Assembly (NCBI GenBank): GCA_034521715.1
Contig: JAXHLY010000010.1
Coordinates: 147,275 to 211,274, forward strand
Source of the DNA: Methylohalomonas sp034521715
GTDB lineage: Bacteria; Pseudomonadota; Gammaproteobacteria; Methylohalomonadales; Methylohalomonadaceae
DNA: 64,000 bases
Direction of reading: 5' to 3'
The translations under genes and the position numbers were made by a program. The notes below the pieces were generated by a model. That model was not told the origin of the DNA, did no database searches, and saw nothing but the letters and a program-made list of their open reading frames with translations. This document shows positions 16,642-26,729 of this stretch, in pieces; positions within the stretch are counted from its first letter, which is position 1; every line of letters starts with the position of its first letter.

Positions 16642-19600
16642 ATGAGTCATTTTCTCGACCGACTGATGTTTTTCAGGCATAACCGCGGCGAGTTTTCCGA
16701 CGGACATGGCCGCACGACCCAGGAGGATCGCGCCTGGGAAAAGGCGTACCGCCAGCGCTGGCAACATGACAAGATCGTGCGGTCGACTCACGGTGTGAAC
16801 TGTACCGGTGCCTGTTCCTGGAAGATCTACGTCAAGGACGGGCTTGTAACCTGGGAAACGCAGCAGACCGACTATCCGCGCACACGTCCCGACCTGCCCA
16901 ATCACGAACCCCGCGGCTGCGCGCGCGGCGCCAGTTATTCCTGGTATATCTACAGCGCCGCCAGACTGAAATACCCGATGGCACGCGGTGTACTGCTCAA
17001 GCTCTGGCGCGAGGCACGCCGGCAGTATGAGGATCCGGTCGCGGCCTGGGCCTCCATAGTCGAGGATGAGGAGAAACGCCGCAGCTATCAGAAACGCCGC
17101 GGACTGGGTGGTCTGGTCCGCTCGACCTGGGAAGAGGTCAACGAACTCGTTGCCGCTGCCAATGTGTATACGGCCAAGACCTGGGGGCCCGATCGTGTCA
17201 TCGGCTTTTCACCCATACCGGCCATGTCGATGGTGTCGTATGCGGCCGGCAGCCGTTATCTGTCACTGATCGGCGGTGTCTGCCTGTCATTTTACGACTG
17301 GTACTGCGACCTGCCGCCCAGTTCGCCGATGACCTGGGGCGAACAGACCGATGTACCCGAGTCGGCCGACTGGTACAACTCGAAGTTCATCATGATGTGG
17401 GGATCCAACGTGCCGCAGACGCGCACGCCCGATGCCCACTTCATGACCGAAGCACGGTACAACGGCACGAAAATCGTGACGGTATCGCCCGACTATGCCG
17501 AAAACACCAAATTCGCGGACCTGTGGTTATCGCCGAAGCAGGGTACCGATGCGGCGCTGGCCATGGCACTGGGCCATGTCATTCTCAAGGAATTCCATAT
17601 CGATGATCCGCAGCCCTATTTCCAGGATTACTGCCGCCGCTACACGGACATGCCGATGCTGGTCGAGCTCGAGGACAGCGACAAGGGACTGACGCCGGGG
17701 CGTTTTCTGCGCGCCAGTGATCTCAATGACACTCTCAGGGAACAGAAACACGCCGAATGGAAGACGCTCGCCGTTGACGAGAAGTCCGGCAATCTTGTTT
17801 GCCCGCAGGGCACCATCGGTTTCCGCTGGGACGAGAGCGGCCGCTGGAACCTGGAGGAAAAGGAAGGCAGCAGCGGCGCCGATACACAGCTGCAATTGTC
17901 ACTGATCGACAGCCGTGACGAGGTGACGAATGTTGCATTCCCGTACTTCGGCGGCGTCGAGCACGAATTCTTTACCCATAATGAACAGGGTGATGTCCTG
18001 CAACGCCGGGTACCGGTGAAGCAGATCAAAACCGCCGACGGGCGTGATGTCAAAGTGGCCACCGTGTTCGATCTGATGGTGGCCCATTACGGCGTTGACC
18101 GGGGTCTGGATGATTCGGCCGTGGCCACTTCCTATGAAGATGACGTGCCCTATACACCGGCATGGCAGGAGTCGATCACCAGCGTTCCCGCTGAACATGT
18201 CATCCGCGTCGCACGCGAATTCGCCGATAACGCCGCCAAGACGAAAGGCAAATCCATGGTCATTGTCGGCGCCGGTCTGAATCACTGGTACCACATGGAC
18301 ATGAATTACCGCGGCATCATCAATATGCTGGTGATGTGCGGCTGTGTCGGTCACAGCGGTGGTGGCTGGGCCCATTATGTCGGCCAGGAAAAACTGCGCC
18401 CGCAAAGCGGCTGGATTCCGCTGGCCTTCGCCCTGGACTGGACGCGTCCGCCGCGGCAGATGAACGGGACTTCATTCTGGTATGCGCATACGGATCAGTG
18501 GCGTTATGAAAAACTCGAGGTCTCGGAGATCCTGTCACCCCTCGCGGATAAGAACGACTGGGGCGGTAGTCTGATCGACTATAATGTGCGTGCCGAGCGC
18601 ATGGGCTGGCTGCCGTCGGCGCCGCAGCTGAACCGTAATCCGCTGGTCATTGCCCGCGAAGCCGCGGAAGCCGGCATGGATCCGAAGGACTATGTCGTCG
18701 ATCAGCTCAAGAACGGCAAGCTGCGTATGGCCTGCGAGGATCCGGATGCACCGGAAAATTTCCCACGCAATCTGTTCATCTGGCGTTCCAACCTGCTGGG
18801 CTCGAGCGGCAAGGGCCACGAGTATTTTCTCAAGCACCTGCTGGGCACTAACGACGGCGTCCAGGGCAAGGATCTGGGTGAAGAGGGTACGCAACGCGCC
18901 GAGGAACTGGTCTGGCACGAGCAGGCCCCGCAGGGCAAACTCGACTTGCTGGTAACCCTGGATTTCCGCATGTCGACGTCATGCCTGTACTCCGACATCG
19001 TCCTGCCTACCGCGACATGGTATGAAAAGGATGATCTCAACACCTCGGACATGCACCCGTTTATCCATCCACTGTCCGAAGCAGTGAATCCAGCCTGGGA
19101 ATCGCGTTCCGACTGGGAGATCTTCAAGGGCATTGCAGAAAAATTCTCAGAACTGACGGAAGGGCATCTGGGCATCGAGAAAGATGTGGTGACTTTGCCT
19201 CTGTTACATGACACACCGGCCGAACTGGGCCAGCCGGTCAGTGTCGCTGAATGGAACAAGGGCGAGTGCGAACCCGTGCCCGGCAAGACCATGCCCAACC
19301 TCATAATGGTCGAACGCGACTACCCGAACACCTATGCGCGCTTCACCTCGATCGGCCCATTGCTCAACAAGCTGGGCAACGGCGGCAAAGGAATTACCTG
19401 GAACACCGAGCACGAGGTTGAATATCTCGGGCGACCTGAACGGCAAGCATTACCTTGATGACGCCAACAGGGGGCGGCCCAAATGGAGACCGCCATCGAT
19501 GCCGCAGAGGCAATCATGTCGCTGGCGCCGGAAACTAATGGCGAAGTGGCCGTCAAGGCCTGGGAGGCATTGTCAAAATTCACCGGCCGCGAACATGCCC

Positions 19601-20394
19601 ATCTTGCCAGGAACAAAGAAGATGAAAAGATCCGCTTCCGCGACATCCAGGCCCAGCCGCGCAAGATTATCAGTTCACCGACCTGGTCGGGTATCGAGTC
19701 CGAACATGTCTGTTACAACGCTGGCTGGACCAATGTCCACGAACTGATTCCCTGGCGTACGCTGACAGGACGCCAACAGTTTTACCAGGATCATTCCTGG
19801 ATGCGGGCCTTCGGTGAAGGCTTCGTACTCTACAGGCCACCGGTGAATACTAAAACCTGGAATTCTATTTACAACAAGCACCCGAACGGCAATCCCGAAA
19901 TCGTGCTGAACTGGATCACGCCGCACCAGAAGTGGGGCATTCACAGCACCTACAGTGACAACCTGTTGATGCTGACCCTGTCGCGCGGCGGGCCCATTGT
20001 CTGGATCTCGGAGACCGACGCGAAAAAAGCCGACATCGAGGATAACGACTGGATCGAGGTCTTTAATGTCAATGGCGCGGTAGTCGCCAGGGCAGTGGTA
20101 TCACAGCGGGTACGCGAGGGCATGGCCATGATGTATCACGCCCAGGAACGCATCGTGAATACACCCGGATCCGAGATCACCGGTGCCCGTGGCGGCATTC
20201 ATAACTCCGTGACCCGGGCGGTGGTCAAGCCGACCCGTATGATCGGCGGCTATGCCCAGCAGAGTTATGGTTTCAATTACTACGGCACCGTCGGTTCCAA
20301 CCGCGATGAATTCGTCATTCTCCGCAAGATGAAAGATGTCGACTGGCTGGAAGGCGATGATGAAAGCATCCTGCAGCAGGAGTACGTGCGATGA
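16642..20394 (+). CDS. narG: respiratory nitrate reductase alpha subunit, two compensating frameshifts
   Basis: Catalytic molybdenum subunit of membrane-bound nitrate reductase; the span is exactly 1251 codons, matching the ~1247-residue family. The FS0 cluster ligands are seen in THGVNCTGACSWKIYV (His plus Cys), followed by ETQQTDYPRTRPDLPNHEPRGC. The last third (NKEDEKIRFRDIQAQPRKII, SSPTWSG) is closely similar to E. coli NarG. The frame slips near 19432 and returns near 19471, so DLNGKHYLDDANRGRPK is read in a third frame; because the two shifts cancel and the rest is intact, sequence error is plausible. Translation of narH overlaps the narG end by four bases. Confidence 0.93.
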
Positions 20395-21956
20395 AAATCA
20401 GGGCGCAAATCGGCAAGGTACTCAATCTTGACAAGTGCATCGGCTGTCATACCTGCTCGGTGACCTGTAAAAACGTCTGGACCTCACGCGAGGGTATGGA
20501 ATATGCGTGGTTCAATAATGTCGAGACCAAGCCCGGCATCGGCTATCCCAAGGACTGGGAAAACCAGGATCGCTGGCAGGGCGGCTGGGTCGATAAAAAT
20601 GATGAGCTGATACCGCGTCAGGGTGGCAAGTGGCGTTTGCTGGCCAAGGTATTTGCCAACCCGCACCTGCCCGAGATTGACGATTACTACGAACCGTTCA
20701 ATTTCGACTATCAGCGGCTGCACAACGCCCCCGATTCAAAGGCGCAGCCGACGGCGAAACCCTATTCGGCCATCACCGGCAAACGCATGGACAAGATCGA
20801 GTGGGGACCGAACTGGGAGGAAATCCTCGGCACGGAGTTCGCCAAGCGCTCCAAGGATTATAACTTCGAGGGCATACAGAAGGAAATGTACGGCCAGTTC
20901 GAAAACACTTTCATGATGTATCTGCCTCGCCTTTGTGAACACTGCCTGAATCCGAGCTGCGTGGCGAGCTGTCCCAGTGGCGCGATATACAAGCGCGAGG
21001 AAGACGGTATTGTGCTCATCGATCAGGACCGCTGCCGTGGCTGGCGCATGTGTATCTCCGGCTGTCCCTACAAGAAGATCTATTACAACTGGCAGTCGGG
21101 CAAGTCGGAAAAATGTACCTTCTGCTATCCACGTATTGAGGCCGGTCAGCCGACTGTCTGTTCGGAAACCTGTGTCGGCCGCATCCGCTATCTCGGCGTT
21201 GTATTGTATGATGCCGACAGGATCAAGGAAGCCGCTTCTGTGGCCAATGAGAAGGATCTCTACCAGTCGCAACTTGACATATTTCTGGATCCGAATGACC
21301 CGGAAGTGCAGAAACAGGCCCGTGCCGAAGGTGTGCCGGATTCCTGGCTCGAGGCGGCGAAACGCTCACCGGTTTACAAGATGGCCATCGACTGGAAGGT
21401 TGCCTTCCCGCTGCATCCGGAGTACCGCACGTTGCCGATGGTCTGGTACGTACCGCCATTGTCACCCATCCAGTCAGCTGCCGATAGCGGCATGATGGGA
21501 CTCGACGGTCTGATTCCGGATGTCGAATCACTACGCATCCCCGTGCGTTATCTCTCCAACATGCTGACCGCCGGCAATGACAAGCCGGTCGTCGACGCCC
21601 TGAAACGTTTGCTCGCCATGCGCCATTACAAGCGTTCGCAGACGGTGGACGGTGTTCAGAATACGGCTGTGCTCGAACAGGTCGGTCTTGACGAACACCT
21701 CGTTGAAGACATGTACAAATACATGGCGATTGCCAATTACGAGGATCGCTTTGTCATCCCGACCAATCATAAGGAACTCAGTACCGAGGATGCCTATGGC
21801 GAGCGTAGCGGTTGCGGCTTCAGCTTTGGTGATGGCTGCCATACCCACGGTGTCAGCCGCCCCAATCTTTTTGGCAGCAAGAGCCCGCGCCAGCGCGAGC
21901 ACAGTACTGTCACTGTCTGGTCACCGCGTTCCCGCTCAACGGAGAAGGAACAATGA
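20391..21956 (+). CDS. narH: respiratory nitrate reductase beta subunit
   Basis: 521 residues, intact. Iron-sulphur electron-transfer subunit with four cluster motifs: CIGCHTCSVTCKNVW at the N-terminus, CEHCLNPSCVASCPSGAIYKRE, CRGWRMCISGCPYKKIYYNW (a Trp replaces one Cys, as expected for the [3Fe-4S] cluster), and CTFCYPRIEAGQPTVCSETC. It carries electrons from the NarI haems to NarG. The start codon overlaps the narG stop (ATGA), indicating translational coupling, and narJ overlaps its end by four bases. Confidence 0.97.
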   Translation: MKIRAQIGKVLNLDKCIGCHTCSVTCKNVWTSREGMEYAWFNNVETKPGIGYPKDWENQDRWQGGWVDKNDELIPRQGGKWRLLAKVFANPHLPEIDDYYEPFNFDYQRLHNAPDSKAQPTAKPYSAITGKRMDKIEWGPNWEEILGTEFAKRSKDYNFEGIQKEMYGQFENTFMMYLPRLCEHCLNPSCVASCPSGAIYKREEDGIVLIDQDRCRGWRMCISGCPYKKIYYNWQSGKSEKCTFCYPRIEAGQPTVCSETCVGRIRYLGVVLYDADRIKEAASVANEKDLYQSQLDIFLDPNDPEVQKQARAEGVPDSWLEAAKRSPVYKMAIDWKVAFPLHPEYRTLPMVWYVPPLSPIQSAADSGMMGLDGLIPDVESLRIPVRYLSNMLTAGNDKPVVDALKRLLAMRHYKRSQTVDGVQNTAVLEQVGLDEHLVEDMYKYMAIANYEDRFVIPTNHKELSTEDAYGERSGCGFSFGDGCHTHGVSRPNLFGSKSPRQREHSTVTVWSPRSRSTEKEQ

Positions 21957-22690
21957 ATACGCCTGAATCTAACAATCTCAAATGGCCGCTCAAGGCAGTA
22001 GCGATGCTGTTGCATTATCCGGATGCGGACCTGCAGACACATATAGACCAGGTTGCGGAAGTACTGCTGGTACGTCCGGAATTATCAACTGAGGAACGTG
22101 CTTCCCTGGAACAATTTTCTGATTCCCTGCGACACAGGGATTTGTACGATCTGGAGGCCGACTATGTCGAGACCTTTGATCGCAGCAAAAAGGTTTCACT
22201 GTATCTGTTCGAACATGTCCATGGCGAGTCACGGGACCGCGGCCCTGCCATGGTAGAACTCTCCAATGCCTACAAGGAGAAAGGCTTCATTATTGATTGC
22301 CGTGAGCTGCCGGATTATTTGCCCATGTTTCTGGAATTCTGTGCCAGCCTGCCCGAAGCGGAAGCCCGTACCTGGCTCGAGGATACCGGTCATATCCTGC
22401 AACGCATCCATGTCAGGCTTGAGGACAGGGAAAACGCTTATGCACTGCCTTTCCGGGTACTGTTGCGTTTGCTCGATCTGGACCCGAGGCCGGCTGAACT
22501 CGTTCAGGAGGCATCCGAAGAGGAACGGGATGATACCCCGGCGGCGCTGGACCGTGTCTGGATGGAAGCACCAGTGACATTCGGGCCGGACCAGCCGATG
22601 ACGTCATGCGGTGCGAGCAAGCAATGGGTTGAAAAACCCGTCAAGTGGAAATCTTTGCAGCCGGCAGGTGGACAGCAACGGCATCAGTAA
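21953..22690 (+). CDS. narJ: nitrate reductase assembly chaperone
   Basis: 245 residues, member of the NarJ/TorD redox chaperone family. The pattern YPDADL, LYDLEADYVETFDRSKKVSLYLFEHVHGESRDRGPAMVEL and the ELPDYLPMFLEFCA segment are typical. NarJ binds the N-terminus of NarG and assists insertion of the molybdenum cofactor and iron-sulphur cluster before membrane attachment. It acts in the cytoplasm and is not part of the final complex. Overlaps narH at the start by four bases; narI follows after 17 bases. Confidence 0.94.
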   Translation: MNTPESNNLKWPLKAVAMLLHYPDADLQTHIDQVAEVLLVRPELSTEERASLEQFSDSLRHRDLYDLEADYVETFDRSKKVSLYLFEHVHGESRDRGPAMVELSNAYKEKGFIIDCRELPDYLPMFLEFCASLPEAEARTWLEDTGHILQRIHVRLEDRENAYALPFRVLLRLLDLDPRPAELVQEASEEERDDTPAALDRVWMEAPVTFGPDQPMTSCGASKQWVEKPVKWKSLQPAGGQQRHQ

Positions 22691-22707
22691 TACTGAGGAT
22701 CAAGACG

Positions 22708-23394
22708 ATGGATTATTTAAACAACCTGCTTTTTGGCTATTTTCCCTATATTGCCGGTACGGTCTTCCTGGTAGGCAGCCTGGTGCGCTTCGATATGAGT
22801 CAGTACACCTGGAAAACCAACTCCAGTCAGCTGCTCGATAATTCGGCTGCTTTTCAGATTTCCAATAACCTATTTCATATCGGCATGATTTTCCTGTTTT
22901 TCGGCCATTTCTTTGGCCTGCTCATGCCCCATTCATGGTATCCATACCTGGGACTGACTGCGGGCAGCAAGCAAATCCTGGCCATTGTCTCGGGAGGACT
23001 GTTCGGTCTGCTTGCACTGGTCGGTGGAAGTTATCTCCTCTACCGTCGGCTCATGCATCCGAGGGTGCGCGCCCATTCGACACGTATGGATACGTTTATT
23101 CTGGCGCTGCTGTACGTACAGCTCCTGATCGGCCTGCTTACGATCGGGGTATCGAAGGATCATCTGGATGGGTCGGTCATGATCCAGCTTTCCAACTGGG
23201 CTCAGGCGATCGTTACTTTCAGTCCGGGGGCGGTCCAGTATGTAGCAGATGTGCATGGCATATATAAGCTACACCTGTTCCTCGGCCTGGTCGTGTTTTT
23301 CATTTTTCCCTTTACCCGCCTGGTCCATATCTGGAGCGCACCGGTAGCCTATATCACGCGCCAGTATCAAATTGTGCGTCAGCGTCAGATCTGA
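22708..23394 (+). CDS. narI: respiratory nitrate reductase gamma subunit (cytochrome b)
   Basis: 228 residues with five membrane helices. Start chosen at ATG 22708, preceded by GAGGAT, although the frame is open further upstream; MDYLNNLLFGYFPYIAGTVFL is the usual NarI beginning. Conserved haem-ligand histidines are visible in NLFHIGMIFLFFGHFFG and near the C-terminus in KLHLFLGLVVFFIFPFTRLVH. NarI oxidises quinol at the periplasmic side and passes electrons to NarH. The stop overlaps the next start (TGATG). Confidence 0.95.
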   Translation: MDYLNNLLFGYFPYIAGTVFLVGSLVRFDMSQYTWKTNSSQLLDNSAAFQISNNLFHIGMIFLFFGHFFGLLMPHSWYPYLGLTAGSKQILAIVSGGLFGLLALVGGSYLLYRRLMHPRVRAHSTRMDTFILALLYVQLLIGLLTIGVSKDHLDGSVMIQLSNWAQAIVTFSPGAVQYVADVHGIYKLHLFLGLVVFFIFPFTRLVHIWSAPVAYITRQYQIVRQRQI

Positions 23395-24167
23395 TGAGGA
23401 TGGCAAGCATGCCTGTGGTCGTTAATCGCACATTGATTACCGATGCCGAGATCAACGAGGAATCCGCACGCGTGGATGTAGACGGTATCAGCGCACGTAA
23501 TGAGGAAGCGGCGCGCAGGCTGATCGTACGTGAACTTTTAACTCTGCGTGCCAGGGAGCACGGACTCGATATTAAAACTGATCTAGACGCCGCAATTGAA
23601 GAACTCCTGAACCGTGAAGTCACTATCCCGGAGGTTGATGATACAGCCTGCCGCCGCTATTTCGAATCCAATCCCGAACGTTTCCAGACATCAGTCACAG
23701 CAGAACTGCGGCACATTTTGATCAAGGCGGCACCCGATGATCCTGAGGAGCGGGCACAAGCGGAAGAACGTGCCAGCAGTCTGATAGAGCAGCTTGTAGC
23801 CGATCGCTCACGCTTTGCAGAACTCGCCGCACAGTGGTCGGTTTGCCCGTCAGCAGGCGAAGGTGGTTATCTTGGGTTTATCAGCCGCGGCCAGACTGTG
23901 CCGGAGTTTGAAGCGGTAGTCCTGCGTCTGGAACCGGGGCTGGCGGTTCGATCAGTAGAGACACGTTATGGCTTTCATGTTGTTGAGGTCCTGGCACGTG
24001 AAGGGGGCGAGGCGCTGCCTTATGAATCTGTACGTGAGCTGATAGCTGATTACCTTCGCGAGCGTTCCTGGCGCCGTGCCGTTCATCAATATATACAGAT
24101 ACTGATCGATGAGGCTGATATCCGGGGTGTTGAGTTTCCACAGAGCGACTCGCCACTGATCCAGTAA
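23394..24167 (+). CDS. PpiC-type parvulin peptidyl-prolyl isomerase, nar-linked
   Basis: 257 residues; its start overlaps the narI stop by one base, so it is the last member of the narK1K2GHJI unit. A NifM/SurA-like N-terminal helical part (residues ~1-95) precedes a parvulin domain (residues ~100-200: ELRHILIKA, LAAQWSVCPSAGEGGYLGFISRGQTVPEFEAVVLRL, VETRYGFHVVEV). No signal peptide or membrane anchor is evident, so it is probably cytoplasmic. Parvulins at this location occur in other proteobacterial nar operons and are thought to help maturation of the reductase; that role is inference from position. Confidence 0.85.
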   Translation: MRMASMPVVVNRTLITDAEINEESARVDVDGISARNEEAARRLIVRELLTLRAREHGLDIKTDLDAAIEELLNREVTIPEVDDTACRRYFESNPERFQTSVTAELRHILIKAAPDDPEERAQAEERASSLIEQLVADRSRFAELAAQWSVCPSAGEGGYLGFISRGQTVPEFEAVVLRLEPGLAVRSVETRYGFHVVEVLAREGGEALPYESVRELIADYLRERSWRRAVHQYIQILIDEADIRGVEFPQSDSPLIQ

Positions 24168-24222
24168 TAGCCAGCTGTTGTCGGCAATAACTTGAAATTC
24201 ACCTGTAATCAAAGAAGGCTTC

Positions 24223-25523
24223 ATGCAAATAGAAAAAATTCGGTCAGGGATTTACACGGGGCTTTTCAGCGGCTGTTTGCTGCTGGCATCGGTCGCCATC
24301 CATCCAGTAACGGCCGCGGCCACACTCAAGGACGCCGTAATTACCGAGGCCGATGTCTACGCCAATTTCCGTTACCGCTTCGAGCATGTCGATGATGACC
24401 TGGCGCCAAAAGACGCCAATGCCAGCACCTTGCGCAGCGTCTTCGGCTATCAGTCCGGCCGGCTGCACGGTTTCTCGACACTGCTGGAGGCCGAGCTGGT
24501 CAACCGCCTCGGCGGTAATTACCGCGAGTATCCGGGCCAGCCCGGCAGTACGCGGGCCGTGGTCGCCGACCCCGACAGCACCGAACTCAATCAGGGCTAC
24601 CTGCAGTACGACGCCGCCGGCCACAGCCGTCTCCGCGCCGGCCGCCAGGCCATCACTTATCGCGGCGCGCCGTTTCACCGCTTCATCGGCACTATCCTCT
24701 GGCGCCAGAACTGGCAGACCTTCGATGCCGTCAGTCTCGAGAATCAGGCCCTGGCAGATACGACACTGAGCTATGCCTGGATCTGGAACGTCAATCGCAT
24801 CTTCGGGGACAAGTCGCCGTCACCACTGAACGACTTCGACAGTGACAGTCATCTGCTCAATCTTCAGTATGATCGGTTCAGTTTTGCCAATCTGGAGACC
24901 TACGCCTACCTGCTGGACTTTGACAATGCCCCGGCGGCCTCGAGTGCGACGGTTGGCCTGCGGGTGCATGGCGCCGTGCCGCTGGCGGCGATGGCCGTCA
25001 CACCGATCTATGCGCTGGAGTATGCCCACCAGGCCGACCATGGCGACAACCCGGGTGACTATGACGTCAGCTATCAGCTCATCGAGGGCGGCTTCAACTA
25101 CAGCCACACGCTATTCTCGACAGCCTGATGATGAAAGCGAGCTATGAGCGCCTCAGTGGCACCGGCACCTTCGCCTTCCAGACCCCGCTCGGCACCAACC
25201 ATGCCTTCCAGGGCACCGCCGACCGGTTCCTGACCACGCCCCGCGACGGCATCCGTGACCTCTACGGCAGCGCCGTGGCGACGGCCTGGGGTTTCAAGCT
25301 CGTGGCTGCCTACCATGTGCTGGAATCGGATAAATTCGATTATCGTTACGGCGAGGAATTCGACATCGAACTCAGCCGCAAGCTGGGCCAGCGTTACACC
25401 CTCGGCCTCAAGTACGCCGATTACGATGCCGACGCCAATGCCACCAACCTGCTGCGCAACGGCTCTTCCACCGTCACCGCTGACGCACAGAAATTCTGGT
25501 TCTATGCCGTGGCCCGATTCTGA
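24223..25523 (+). CDS. alginate-export-like outer membrane porin, one frameshift
   Basis: About 433 residues after joining frames near 25122. A signal peptide (cleavage probably after VTAAA, residue ~30) is followed by a barrel-type sequence: NFRYRFEHVDDDLAPKDANASTLRSVFGYQSG, LRAGRQAITYRGAPFHRFIGTILWRQNWQTFDAVSL, and a C-terminal strand ending in aromatic Phe (KFWFYAVARF). These features fit the alginate_exp porin family. It starts 55 bases after the parvulin gene on the same strand, with GAAGG before the ATG. A nitrate/nitrite entry role is tempting from its place behind nar but unproved. One missing base separates LFSTA from LMMKASYERLSG. Confidence 0.75.
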
Positions 25524-25539
25524 TTATTTTTCCTTAGTT

Positions 25540-26596
25540 GGTCTCTAGATTCTAACGCAACAGTTCGTTGAAAGCTTCGAATGGCGTTTGTGCATCAAGG
25601 ACTTTACGCGGTCTACCATTGAGCCGGTCCTGGACCTTGCGGATTTCATACGCACTGACTTCATTGAAATCGGTACCTTTCGGAAAGTACTGACGTATGA
25701 GGCCATTGGTGTTTTCATTGGTACCACGCTCCCAGGGACTCTGTGGATGAGCAAAATAGACTTTCATTTTCGTCTTACGGGTGAACAGGCGATGTTCCGT
25801 CATCTCCTTGCCACGGTCATAGGTCAGCGACAGCTTCATCTGCTTCGGCACATGACGCAATTTGCGGGCAAACGCCTGGCGAACGCTGGTGGCATCCTGC
25901 GCCGGCAGCCGTACCAGCAACACGGTACGCGTGGTGCGTTCGACCAGCGTGCCCAGCGCGGACTGATGACCACGGCCCAGGATCATGTCGCCTTCCCAAT
26001 GACCCGGGATCGTCCGGTCGGCGACCTCGGGCGGGCGTTCGGCGATGCTGATCATCTCGGGGATTTGCCCGCGCCGGTCAGCCCCGCGACTACGCGGCCG
26101 GCGGTGTTTGCGGTGCTGGCGCAAATGGCTCAACAGCTCGCGGCGCAGTTCCCCGCGCGGCAACACATACAGATAGCTGTAAATCGTCTCGGCGCTCACC
26201 TGCAAACTCGGTTCATGCGGATACTGTCGGCGTTGTCGATCATGAATCTGTTGCGGCGACCACTGCCGGCGCAACAGGCGAAAGACAGTGTGCCGCAGCC
26301 GGCGGCTCCACGGCCAGTCGCCGGGGCTTGCGATAGCAGCGCTTACGCGCTTTCTTTTGGGCGGTGACTGCCCGGTAATCGGAGCCCGAGCGGTTACGGG
26401 CCAGCTCCCGGCTGATGGTCGAAGGACTGCGCCCCAGGTCGCGGGCCATCGCTCGAATACCCAGACCCTGGGCATGGCGAATGCTGAGTTCCTCGCGTTC
26501 AGCCAGGTTCATGCGCTGATAACACTTTGACATGCAACACGTCTCCTCAATAATGGCAGCATTATTATCACCGTGTTGCGCTAGGAATTAGAGACC
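25540..26596 (-). mobile_element. IS30-family insertion sequence with terminal inverted repeats
   Basis: Bounded by imperfect inverted repeats: left GGTCTCTAGATTCTAACGC (25540-25558) and right GCGCTAGGAATTAGAGACC (26578-26596), which match when one is inverted apart from a few positions. Length 1057 bp fits the family. It is inserted 16 bases after the porin stop codon. The flanking bases do not show an obvious 2-3 bp target duplication. It carries one transposase gene on the minus strand, broken by a frameshift. Confidence 0.85.
25552..26533 (-). CDS. IS30-family transposase, frameshifted
   Basis: The N-terminal part (26533 to about 26320) reads YQRMNLAEREELSIRHAQGLGIRAMARDLGRSPSTISREL, the IS30 helix-turn-helix. 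The rest, in another frame, holds the DDE integrase core: IPGHWEGDMILG, LSLTYDRGKEMTEH, and NENTNGLIRQYFPKGTDF with the downstream Glu region. One frameshift near 26310-26330 joins RNRSGSDYRAVTAQKKARKR to the remaining sequence. Except for this shift the protein is complete (about 326 residues), so the copy is recent or the shift is an error. Confidence 0.88.
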
Positions 26597-26652
26597 GCCT
26601 TATTAAACAAGGTCTAATCAGTAGTGTTCGGAGGCGGGAATTTCGAAATAAC

Positions 26653-26666
26653 TTGACGTAGCTCAA
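26653..26666 (+). promoter_or_regulatory. possible FNR/Dnr-like half-palindrome
   Basis: TTGAC-GTAG-CTCAA resembles CRP/FNR-superfamily sites (TTGAT-N4-ATCAA) with three mismatched positions. It lies 64 bases upstream of the first radical SAM gene, in a 133-base region between the IS30 end and that gene. Weak; listed because of its position. Confidence 0.25.
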
Positions 26667-26729
26667 TGCTAGATAATTGCATTTCCAGTTATGGTGATAT
26701 TGACTAAACCTATAAGAGGCTAGATCGCC

